Shown piece after piece: positions 1 through 6,229 of a stretch of 8,269 nucleotides of DNA. The DNA comes from an uncultured candidate division WPS-2 bacterium. GTDB taxonomy: Bacteria; Vulcanimicrobiota; Vulcanimicrobiia; Vulcanimicrobiales; Vulcanimicrobiaceae. The stretch spans positions 1 to 8,269 of the forward strand of contig CALEYW010000052.1 of assembly GCA_937927945.1 (NCBI GenBank). Direction: 5' to 3'. Position 1 is the first letter of the stretch. Each line of letters begins with the position of its first letter. Made by a program: the position numbers and the translations under genes. The notes under the pieces are model-generated. The model did not search any database, was not told the origin of the DNA, and was given only the letters and a program-made list of their open reading frames with translations.

Positions 1-1
1 T

Positions 2-331
2 CGTGGTACGGAGTTCTGCGGTCGCGAGGGTCATCCGTACGAGCTCTACCTGGCGATCGAAGACATCGACCACACTCGCACCAAAGCGCGTCATCCACAA
101 ACGAACGGCATCGTTGAACGCTTCCACAAGACGATGCTCGATGAGTTCTACCGGATCGCGTTTCGTAAGACGATCTACATGTCGATCGAGCAGCTGCAGC
201 GTGATCTCGATGCATGGCTCGATGAGTACAATACGCAGCGTCCGCATCAAGGACGTTGGTGCTACGGCAAGACGCCGATGCAGACATTCGTCGACAGCGC
301 TGCGCTTGCGAAAGAGAAGCAGATCGCATAA
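2..331 (+). CDS. IS481 family transposase, C-terminal part (5' end outside window)
   Basis: This is the C-terminal 109 residues of a DDE (rve-fold integrase core) transposase that cuts and joins the ends of its insertion sequence. The frame is open from base 2, so the true start lies upstream of the window. The first visible residues, RGTEF, normally follow the second catalytic Asp. Base 1 (T) would be the last base of that GAT codon. The third catalytic residue is Glu39 (numbering from Arg at bases 2-4) in the motif NGIVERFHKT. The tail with LDEYNTQRPHQGR and GKTPMQTF is typical of the IS481 group, in which a WLxxYNxxRPH motif follows the catalytic Glu. The stop is TAA at 329-331 and no disruption is visible, so the element may still be active. 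The family call is from recalled motifs. An IS3-type relative is the main alternative. Confidence 0.85.
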   Translation, partial: RGTEFCGREGHPYELYLAIEDIDHTRTKARHPQTNGIVERFHKTMLDEFYRIAFRKTIYMSIEQLQRDLDAWLDEYNTQRPHQGRWCYGKTPMQTFVDSAALAKEKQIA

Positions 332-344
332 ACTGAAACAACAC

Positions 345-381
345 ATCTGACAGACACCGGAAAATCGTACGACTGTCAGAT
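345..381. repeat. 9-bp inverted repeat in the IS right-end region
   Basis: ATCTGACAG at 345-353 is the exact reverse complement of CTGTCAGAT at 373-381, with a 19-base spacer. It lies just after the transposase stop codon (329-331). It may be a transposase-binding site at the right end of the element, or a hairpin that ends transposase transcription. There is no T-tract after it, so a factor-independent terminator is less likely. The pairing is seen directly. The role is inferred. Confidence 0.55.
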
Positions 382-391
382 CACATAGTAG

Positions 392-877
392 GGCACGGAC
401 TTTGTCAGCCGGCTGAAGGGCTTCGTCAACGTCCCCGAACTCGACCATCCCGTGCCCGGCGTCGTCGACCGGTCGATCGTGTTCCGCCGCGCGATCCTTC
501 TCCACGCATTGCTGACGAAGTTCGCGCCCCAACTGCGCGAGACGGACGTCGTCGGCGGCGTCGGCCGCGAGAAGCTCAACATCGACAGCGGTCTGGTAGA
601 GGCGTTCCTGTGCGTGCAGCGCTACCGGTACGGCGCGCGTTCGATGGAATCGATCATCAAGATGAGTTCCATCGCCGGTCGGACGAGCTTCGACCGCTCG
701 AGCTTGGCCCCGTCCGAGCAGTTGGCGATCCACGTCGCCCCCCAGGCGTTCCTCCGATTCGTATCGCGCGGGACGGCGATCGCTGATGACGCCGACGCGG
801 CGGAGGTCGTTCAGACCCGATCCGCGGCACGACGGTCGGACCGAACGAACGGACGGCGGTCTGCGGACCCATCGTGA
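392..877 (+). pseudogene. Remnant of a gene truncated at the IS boundary (possible C-terminus of a large ATPase-like protein)
   Basis: The frame opens right after two consecutive in-frame TAG codons (386-391) and begins in mid-protein with GTDFVSRLKGF. There is no start codon or ribosome binding site at its head; the first GTG is near 452. The protein-like stretch runs to about residue 130 and contains helices such as FRRAILLHALL, followed by RYRYGARSMESIIKMSS and LAPSEQLAIHVAPQAFLRF. It resembles, from memory only, the C-terminal helical part of large bacterial AAA-type ATPases, some of which precede a RyR-like domain. That assignment is weak. After about base 775 the translation becomes Arg/Ala/Ser-rich and unlike a folded domain until the stop at 875-877, suggesting a second lesion such as a frameshift. 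Best read as a decaying gene fragment left by the insertion. Confidence 0.5.
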
Positions 878-985
878 ACCTCGTGCCGCGGTAATGTTGA
901 CGGCGATGCCCGTTGCGTCGCGGCTCGCCGATGTTTGGCACGCTCTGCAGAAAAAGCAAGCTAGCGGAGGCCAACTGCTCGAACG

Positions 986-1681
986 ATGGACGACCCGCGC
1001 GATACGAAGTGGACCGACTTCGAACACATCACGACCGGCATCCAAGCCATTGTCGTGGGCGGCGCGGTCTTGATCGGCGGAGCTTGGACGTTGTATACGT
1101 TCGGTGCGCTACACGAGAACACGCGAGCAGAAGCCGAGACGCAAGAGCTTCAGAGAAAGCTCGCGGGCGAACCAACGATCAAAGGGACGATCGATTTTCC
1201 GCAAGTTCCCGGGCGCGACGAGACGCACCGGATACTGCTCGTCCGCGTCTCTCTGACGAACGCGGGCACTCGCGGTGTCGTCCTCGATCTGCGCGAGCAC
1301 CCGCTGAGATTGTCTCGGCTCAGAATGCGGACGCCGGAACTCCCCTCAGTTGAGCGTACCTTTCGGGCAGACTCGTTCATCGAGGTGGACAAAAAGCGCG
1401 GACTTATGAAGACGCGGCTTCTGCATCTTCGAGGGCAATCGACCGAAACGTTACCGTACGTCGTCGACGTCGACGAACCGGGCATCTACATGGCGACATT
1501 TGAGTCCGCGGCAGGGCCCAAGGAAACCGAGGAATTTGCCGACGACGCGATCCGATCGGGTGTGCATGATGTAAAGTCGCGGAACGACTTTGATGTGATG
1601 ATGCACAAGCCTGCACCGCCCGGGTATTACAACGCAGGTGATGTCGTATGGACGACAACGGGACTTCTCGTCGTGCATTGA
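986..1681 (+). CDS. Hypothetical single-pass membrane protein
   Basis: This is a 231-residue protein whose family I do not recognise. A charged N-terminus (residues 1-14) is followed by one hydrophobic segment at about 18-41 (IQAIVVGGAVLIGGAWTLY), then a short polar helix with coiled-coil character at 44-60 (Glu, Ala and Gln rich). From about 63 there is a soluble, probably beta-rich domain with alternating hydrophobic stretches such as HRILLVRVSLTNAG. That pattern is common in single-domain membrane-anchored proteins that flank other genes in soil bacteria. There is no signal-peptidase site, so it is probably anchored rather than secreted. The start is ATG at 986. A GGAGG lies at 966-970, about 15 bases away, which is further than usual. 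The ORF is intact and codon use matches the surroundings, so it is likely a real gene. The 108 bases before it (878-985) hold no convincing promoter. Confidence 0.7.
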   Translation: MDDPRDTKWTDFEHITTGIQAIVVGGAVLIGGAWTLYTFGALHENTRAEAETQELQRKLAGEPTIKGTIDFPQVPGRDETHRILLVRVSLTNAGTRGVVLDLREHPLRLSRLRMRTPELPSVERTFRADSFIEVDKKRGLMKTRLLHLRGQSTETLPYVVDVDEPGIYMATFESAAGPKETEEFADDAIRSGVHDVKSRNDFDVMMHKPAPPGYYNAGDVVWTTTGLLVVH

Positions 1682-1785
1682 TTTGATCGACGGCCCGGAT
1701 CCCCGGTCCGGCTTGGGGAACCCTCGCGGCGCACTCGCCGAGCCTCACGCGGAACGATCGGACCTCCTCGTTCGTATCGTGAAGC

Positions 1786-2631
1786 ATGCGAACGGTTCTC
1801 TTGGCCGCACTCTTCGCGTTGGCGGCGACCGGTGTGGCCCCGGCTCAGACGTCCCGGCAGCTGCACGCCAACGCGGTGATCCCCGACCCGCCTCCGGCCG
1901 CACCGATCGCGGATTGGACGAGCGCAAAAGGGCGAACGACGACGACGCTCGATGTGAACGGCGCGACCCTGCGCGGATGGTCGTATGCGGGCGCCGATCC
2001 GAAAGCGCCGACGGTCGTGTTCTTCAACCAGAACGGGACCACGATCGACAAGAACGATGCGACCTACCGCGCAATCGCGGCGCTGGGACCGCAGGTCGTC
2101 ACCTACGACTACCGCGGTTACGGGTTCAGCGTCGGCATCCCCGGCGTGCACCTCATGCAAGAGGACGCCGTGCGGATCGTCGAGGGCGTCGCGAAGGACG
2201 CTGGCGCGCGGGGCGTCGTCGTCTACGGCTTTTCGATCGGCACCGCGGTCGCTGCGTACGCGGCCTCGCAAACGACGGTGACGGGGGTCATCCTGGCTGC
2301 GCCGATGGCGAGCGCGCAAGAAGAGATCCCCGTGGCCCTGCTGGGCAGCGGCGTGCCGGGGAGCGTGGCCTCAACCATCACGCCGGCTCCGGACGCGGTT
2401 GCCGCGTTCGCGGTGGCCGATTTCGTCGGCCGTTTCCAAGTGCCGCTGCTCGCCCTGCACGGGACCGCCGATACCGACGTCCCGATCGCGCAGGGGCGCG
2501 AAGTCTACGCGGCCAGCACCTCGCCGCGCAAGCGTTTCGTCGAGGGCCCCGGCCTCACGCACGACCAGATCGTGAACGCGCCCGATTCCCGCGCTGCCGT
2601 AAAGGCGTTCGTCGCGGTGCTCACGCACTGA
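1786..2631 (+). CDS. Secreted or periplasmic alpha/beta hydrolase
   Basis: A 281-residue alpha/beta hydrolase, probably an esterase or peptidase-like enzyme acting outside the cytoplasm; the substrate is unknown. Residues 1-20 form a signal peptide: one Arg, a hydrophobic core VLLAALFALAATGV, then APAQ, giving likely cleavage after Ala20. The fold elements are in order: VVFFNQNG (77-84, oxyanion-hole region with Asn-Gln-Asn-Gly in place of the usual His-Gly), DYRGYGFS (108-115), the nucleophile elbow YGFSIGT with Ser150, the acidic residue Asp229 in LHGTADTDVP, and His259 in LTHDQ. A full catalytic triad is therefore present. The layout is closest to the COG1073/FrsA-like hydrolases. The start ATG is at 1786 with only a weak upstream purine stretch (GAAG). 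It faces the operon on the other strand and is probably transcribed alone. The 104 bases before it show no clear promoter. Confidence 0.85.
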   Translation: MRTVLLAALFALAATGVAPAQTSRQLHANAVIPDPPPAAPIADWTSAKGRTTTTLDVNGATLRGWSYAGADPKAPTVVFFNQNGTTIDKNDATYRAIAALGPQVVTYDYRGYGFSVGIPGVHLMQEDAVRIVEGVAKDAGARGVVVYGFSIGTAVAAYAASQTTVTGVILAAPMASAQEEIPVALLGSGVPGSVASTITPAPDAVAAFAVADFVGRFQVPLLALHGTADTDVPIAQGREVYAASTSPRKRFVEGPGLTHDQIVNAPDSRAAVKAFVAVLTH

Positions 2632-2642
2632 TCGCGCTGACC

Positions 2643-3893
2643 CTACGAGTCCGAGAATTCCGCGACGGGAATGCGCCCAGCGGGCACCCGCGACGTTACG
2701 CCGGCGTGCCTGGTCACACGCAGCGCGAGAACGGCCGCGGCGAGCAGCATGAGCATCGAGAGCAGCCACGCGGCACCGGGAACGTTCCACGCGCCGGCGC
2801 CGATCGAGCGCGCGTAGGTCAGTGTGAAGAGTACCGGTCCGCCGAGCGACGCGAGGCTTGCCAGGCTGGCGAGGGCGCCTTGCAGCTCGCCCTGCTCCGG
2901 GACGCCGACGCGACGCGTCATGATCCCCTGCGCGGCGGCCGGCGCGAGTCCCCAGAGCGCCATGATCGGCATCCCGATTGCGAACAGCACGCCCGTCGTC
3001 GCGGTTCCGAAAATCGCCATCCCCACGGCGCCGCCGATCAGGCCGGCGAGCATCGCACCGCGCTCTCCCAACCACCGCACAGCCGGCTTCACCAAAGCTG
3101 CTTGCACGATCGCGGAGCACACCCCGACCGCCGTGAGCGAGATGCCGAGCGCGCGATCGTCCCATCCGTAGCGGTGACTGACATAGAGCACGTAAATGCT
3201 CGGCAGCACCGCGCCGGCGAGAACGCTGAGGAACGCGACCGCCGAGAGCCCGAAGAGCTCGCGATGCGAGAGCAGCAGCGCCATCGCGCCGAACGGGTTC
3301 GCGCGTCGCCAGTCGATCGGCCGCCGCCGCTCGCGCGGAAGCGATTCCGGCAGCACGCGCATACCGTATCCCGCATTGAGGAGACCCAGCGCGGCGGCCG
3401 ACCAAAACGGCAGCCGCGGGTTCACGCTGCCGAGCAAACCGCCGATTGCCGGCCCGAGGATGAAGCCGAGCCCGAACGCCGCGCCGAGCACACCGAAACC
3501 GGCGGCGCGCTCTTCCGGCGGCGCGACGTCGGCGATGTACGCGCTCGCGGTCGTCGTGCTCGCGGACGTGATCCCCGCGATGACGCGTCCTGCGAACAGC
3601 CAGCCGAGCGTCGGAGCGAGCGCCATCAGCACGAAGTCCAGTCCGAGACCGAAATTCGAAAGCACGATCACGGGGCGACGGCCGAAGCGATCGGAAAGGA
3701 CGCCGAGGAGCGGTGAGCAGACGAACTGCATCAGCGCGAAGACGGTGCCGAACACGCCGAAGATCGCTGCGGCGCGCGCGGCATCTTGGCCGGTGAAGGA
3801 GAGCACGAGCTTCGGTAAGACCGGTGCGACGATCCCGAATCCGAGCATGTCGAGGAAGACCGTCGCAAAGACGAACGCGACGGCGGGATTCAC
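2643..3893 (-). CDS. MFS drug/product exporter, TetA-like
   Basis: A 416-residue major facilitator with about 12 membrane helices, the usual length for the family, predicted to expel a small molecule from the cytoplasm using the proton gradient. The start is GTG at 3893, which shares four bases (GTGA) with the glycosyltransferase stop, so translation is likely coupled. A much longer frame continues upstream in the same phase but runs through the glycosyltransferase and is Arg-rich noise. Helix 1 carries LDMLGFGIVAPVLP (14-27), the TetA/Bmr-type signature. Motif A, GVLSDRFGRRP, is at 64-74 between helices 2 and 3. Arg103 in LFAGRVIAG fits motif B, and the Gly/Pro-rich GAAFGLGFILGPAIGG (137-152) fits the antiporter motif C. 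These mark a 12-helix drug:H+ antiporter-like protein. As the last gene of the operon, it probably exports the cluster product, which could also serve as self-protection. It ends TAG at 2643-2645. Confidence 0.9.
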   Translation of the reverse strand: MNPAVAFVFATVFLDMLGFGIVAPVLPKLVLSFTGQDAARAAAIFGVFGTVFALMQFVCSPLLGVLSDRFGRRPVIVLSNFGLGLDFVLMALAPTLGWLFAGRVIAGITSASTTTASAYIADVAPPEERAAGFGVLGAAFGLGFILGPAIGGLLGSVNPRLPFWSAAALGLLNAGYGMRVLPESLPRERRRPIDWRRANPFGAMALLLSHRELFGLSAVAFLSVLAGAVLPSIYVLYVSHRYGWDDRALGISLTAVGVCSAIVQAALVKPAVRWLGERGAMLAGLIGGAVGMAIFGTATTGVLFAIGMPIMALWGLAPAAAQGIMTRRVGVPEQGELQGALASLASLASLGGPVLFTLTYARSIGAGAWNVPGAAWLLSMLMLLAAAVLALRVTRHAGVTSRVPAGRIPVAEFSDS

Positions 3894-5095
3894 CGTGTCG
3901 ACATCGCTTCCGTCGAGCCGGCGACGAGCGACTCCAGCGCGTCGGCGGCGGCATGCGGGCCGCCGGCAGCGCGGAACGACGCTTGAATCCCTCTCGCCGC
4001 GGCACGGTACGACTCCCCCTCGAGCACCGTCGTGAGCGCATCGGCGATCTCGTTCGCCCCGGCGCGTGCGTACTTGAGGCGAACGCCGGCGCCCGCGTCG
4101 ACGACTTGCTGCGCGATGATCGGCTGATCGTCGCGGATCGGTGCGACGACGAGCGGGATGCCGTGCGCGAGCGTTTCGCAGACCGTGTTGTGGCCCGCAT
4201 GGCAGACGAGGGCGTCGAGGTGCGCGAGCAGCTCGAGCTGCGGGACCGCGCGCCGCACGAGCACGTTCGGTGCGGCCGATTCGATCAGGCCGTCGGGAGC
4301 GACCACGACCGCTTGCAGCCGCTCTGCGAGACGTGCCGCCGCGGCGACGGCTGCGTCGAGAAAGCGTTGGCCGCTCGCCGCGTTGACGGTCCCGAGCGTG
4401 ATCAAGATATGACGGCGTTGCGGATCGAGCCACGACCAGGGAAAAGCCGCCGATGGCGGACGCGTTCCGAGCGCGGGACCCACGAATCGCCACTCGCCCG
4501 GAAAGGGACCGCCCTCAACCAGCGCTTCGGTGCTGAACGCTAAGACGAGGTGTGCCGAGAACCGTAAGTCGCCGCGCTCCGCTTCGCGCTCCGATATACC
4601 GACGCGGCGCTGGAACGCGCGCAGCTCATCTGCGATCCAGGTTCCGAACAACGGGAAGACCGCGAACGGATCGGCGAGTTCCGACGACGTCGTCGCCGAC
4701 GTGGCCCAACGCAGCCCGCGACGGCGGCCGACGAGCGCGCCGGCGATCGCTTGTTGATCGGCGATCAGCACGTCGGGCGCAAACCGGTCGACGGCCGCCT
4801 CCACCGCGGGGAGCATCGCCTCGCCCAGCGGGAGGATGAAATCTTTCCACAAGAAGCGGAACGCTTCCGCACCGCGCAGACCGTGAGAGCGCGCGACGAT
4901 CGCGGCCAGATCGCCGGCAGGCAGCGTTTCGTCCGTCGCCAGGATCTCGGCTTCGCTGGGAAGCAGGGACGCAATCACCGATGCATGGCCGACCCACGCA
5001 ACGCGGTGGCCGCGCGACGCCAGCTCGGCGCCGACGGCGACGGTCGGGTTCACGTGACCGGCGAGTGGCGGGACGACGAACAGAAACCGGCTCAT
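3890..5095 (-). CDS. GT1-family glycosyltransferase (macrolide/glycolipid type)
   Basis: A 401-residue enzyme of the GT-B fold, CAZy family GT1, that transfers a sugar from a nucleotide donor to a small hydrophobic acceptor in the cytoplasm. The N-terminal domain starts with FLFVVPPLAGHVNP, where His14 sits at the position of the catalytic base. The C-terminal donor-binding signature runs from about 284 (VPQLELL) through HAGHNTVCETLAHGIP (299-314) to RDDQ (321-324), matching the HxGxxS/T...E...GxP...DQ pattern. Length is normal for the family. ATG at 5095 overlaps the hydrolase stop by one base (TGATG), and GTG at 5098 is a possible one-codon extension. No Shine-Dalgarno is evident, so coupling to the upstream gene is likely. 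The 3' end overlaps the MFS gene by four bases. Acceptor and sugar cannot be read from the sequence. Placement after PKS, ACP and hydrolase suggests glycosylation of a polyketide or acyl product; a glycosylating self-resistance role is the alternative. Confidence 0.9.
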   Translation of the reverse strand: MSRFLFVVPPLAGHVNPTVAVGAELASRGHRVAWVGHASVIASLLPSEAEILATDETLPAGDLAAIVARSHGLRGAEAFRFLWKDFILPLGEAMLPAVEAAVDRFAPDVLIADQQAIAGALVGRRRGLRWATSATTSSELADPFAVFPLFGTWIADELRAFQRRVGISEREAERGDLRFSAHLVLAFSTEALVEGGPFPGEWRFVGPALGTRPPSAAFPWSWLDPQRRHILITLGTVNAASGQRFLDAAVAAAARLAERLQAVVVAPDGLIESAAPNVLVRRAVPQLELLAHLDALVCHAGHNTVCETLAHGIPLVVAPIRDDQPIIAQQVVDAGAGVRLKYARAGANEIADALTTVLEGESYRAAARGIQASFRAAGGPHAAADALESLVAGSTEAMSTR

Positions 5096-5958
5096 CACGC
5101 ACTTGGAAGCATCGCGCGGCTAAGCGGCGCCGGCTCGAACGGTACGTCCGGCGGAACGAAGACCGGCGGCTCGCCGACATGCCCGGCGTACCACCACAGC
5201 AGCACCTCGCAGAGATACGGCGCGGTGTTGAACAGCACGCGGTGATCGAGGTCGGGCAGCACGATCAGCCGCGTCCCCGCCACCAGCCGCTCGAGCTCAC
5301 GTCCCCGCTCGAGCACTTCGGAAGCACCGCCGTAAATCGCCAGAATCGGAATCGTCAGCGCTTGCAGCGCGCTCGGTAGTGGCGGCGCCATGTCGAGCAC
5401 GTCCAGTTCGATCGACGTGTCCTCGATCAGCGTGACGCCGCGGCGCGCGAGCCGCATCGTCTTGCGTCCGCGCTCCACGATCCAATTCCGCCACTTCTCG
5501 TGCTGGATCCCGACGGTCACGAGCCGCAGCGTCTCGGCCATCTCTTCGCCGAAGCCCTCGGTCGCATAGTGCCCCTCGATCATCGTCACGTCGGCGACGC
5601 GGTCCGGATGATCGAGCGCCATCCCGATCGCGATCGCGCCGCCGTAGCTGTTCCCGACCAGATGGATCGGCCGATCGATCGCTAGCGCCGTCAGCAGGCC
5701 GTCGAGATCGGCGATCCCGTCGCGCAGCGTATAGCCGGTCCGCGGCCGTTCCGAATGCCCGTGTCCGCGCAAGTCGTACAAGACGACGTCGTGCCCCGCC
5801 GCGGCGAGCGGGTTGGCGAGCGTGAAGTAGTAACTCGAAAGGTCGTCGACGACCAGACCGTGGATCAGCACGATCGTCTCGCCGCTCGGTCGAACCTCCG
5901 GCGACGGCCCGAGGCGCTGGACGTGCAGACGCACGCCGTTGGCGAGGACCTCAGCCAA
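5095..5958 (-). CDS. Alpha/beta hydrolase, thioesterase-like, in PKS operon
   Basis: A 287-residue alpha/beta-fold hydrolase, probably cytoplasmic because no signal peptide is present. It may release or edit acyl chains on the neighbouring ACP, acting as a discrete thioesterase-like enzyme. Start TTG at 5958 was chosen because it shares eight bases with the ACP stop (TTGGCTGA) and has GGAGA nine bases upstream. The longer frame to ATG 6000 lies inside the ACP gene. Motifs: LIHGL with the oxyanion His33-Gly34, YDLRGHGHSERP (61-72), nucleophile Ser104 in VGNSYGGA, and His239 in DLDHRVLF. The usual acidic residue after strand 7 is not an Asp: the region reads YGGASEVLERG, so Glu214 or another residue must serve. 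Internal stretches RGHGHSERP and YTLRDGIADLDGLLTAL are typical of the family. It is the third gene from the right edge of the window. Substrate and exact role are inferred. Confidence 0.87.
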   Translation of the reverse strand: MAEVLANGVRLHVQRLGPSPEVRPSGETIVLIHGLVVDDLSSYYFTLANPLAAAGHDVVLYDLRGHGHSERPRTGYTLRDGIADLDGLLTALAIDRPIHLVGNSYGGAIAIGMALDHPDRVADVTMIEGHYATEGFGEEMAETLRLVTVGIQHEKWRNWIVERGRKTMRLARRGVTLIEDTSIELDVLDMAPPLPSALQALTIPILAIYGGASEVLERGRELERLVAGTRLIVLPDLDHRVLFNTAPYLCEVLLWWYAGHVGEPPVFVPPDVPFEPAPLSRAMLPSA

Positions 5959-6229
5959 CGGGTTTCGTCTCCACGGCGCCTTCGCGAACGCACTCCGCAA
6001 CGTAACGCACGACGTCGCCGACGGTGAGCGAGACCATGTCGTCGACGTTCTTCTCCGAGAGGAACGCGACGAAGTTGACGCGTGCGCCGAATTCGGTTCG
6101 GAGCCGGTCGGCGAGCGCGACGAACTCGATGCTCTCCAGCTCCAGGTCGCTGCCGAAGGTAGTGTCCATCGTGATCGGGGTGTGGATCAGCTCGGGATCG
6201 CCGATCACCGCGCCGAGGTGCCGCCTCAT
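5951..6229 (-). CDS. Discrete acyl carrier protein
   Basis: A small carrier protein that holds growing or finished acyl chains on a phosphopantetheine arm. The attachment site is DLELESIEF, Ser at bases 6133-6131 (residue 33 from this ATG). The motif LESIE and the region RVNFVAFL are typical of stand-alone ACPs beside type I PKS genes; the phosphopantetheinyl transferase fused to the preceding PKS is the obvious activator. The only standard start codon near the PKS end is ATG at 6229, which gives a 92-residue protein and an ATGA overlap with the PKS stop. It would cut into the first helix, though. The in-frame residues upstream (about 12, including PDAILAY) continue an ACP helix I, and a strong GGAGGAA at 6279-6273 lies before them. 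Translation from a non-standard CTG at 6265 or ATC at 6268 is possible, giving 104-105 residues. Confidence 0.9.
   Translation of the reverse strand: MRRHLGAVIGDPELIHTPITMDTTFGSDLELESIEFVALADRLRTEFGARVNFVAFLSEKNVDDMVSLTVGDVVRYVAECVREGAVETKPVG

Larger units (their letters stand above)
1..385 (+). mobile_element. 3' portion of an IS481-type insertion sequence
   Basis: The transposase C-terminus (2-331) is followed by about 55 non-coding bases with an inverted repeat, and then by an unrelated truncated reading frame. The left end lies outside the window. The right boundary is inferred. The bases ending at 385 read TGTGATCTG on the opposite strand, fitting the usual TG...CA termini of this family, but a second candidate end at 356 (TGTCTGTCAG on the opposite strand) also fits. 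The base composition is visibly less GC-rich than the downstream operon, consistent with a mobile element. No target-site duplication can be checked with only one end present. Confidence 0.7.

Noticed and set aside
898..930. TTGACG as a possible -35 element upstream of 986
   Set aside because: No AT-rich -10 box is found at the right spacing.
936..950. Sigma-54-like promoter TGGCACG...TGCAG before the 986 gene
   Set aside because: The spacing between the GG and GC elements is two bases shorter than sigma-54 promoters tolerate, and no other supporting site is seen.
1695..1711. Small hairpin CCGGA/TCCGG after the 986-1681 gene, as a possible terminator
   Set aside because: The stem has only five pairs and no T-tract follows; such hairpins are expected by chance in GC-rich DNA.
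1638..3716. A 692-codon open frame on the plus strand
   Set aside because: It overlaps the secreted hydrolase and the MFS gene in other frames, is extremely rich in Arg, Ala and Gly, and shows no domain motif. Long spurious frames are normal in GC-rich DNA.
2371..4200. A 609-codon open frame on the minus strand
   Set aside because: It is a shadow of the MFS and glycosyltransferase genes, Arg-rich and without recognisable motifs, whereas those two genes carry clear family signatures.
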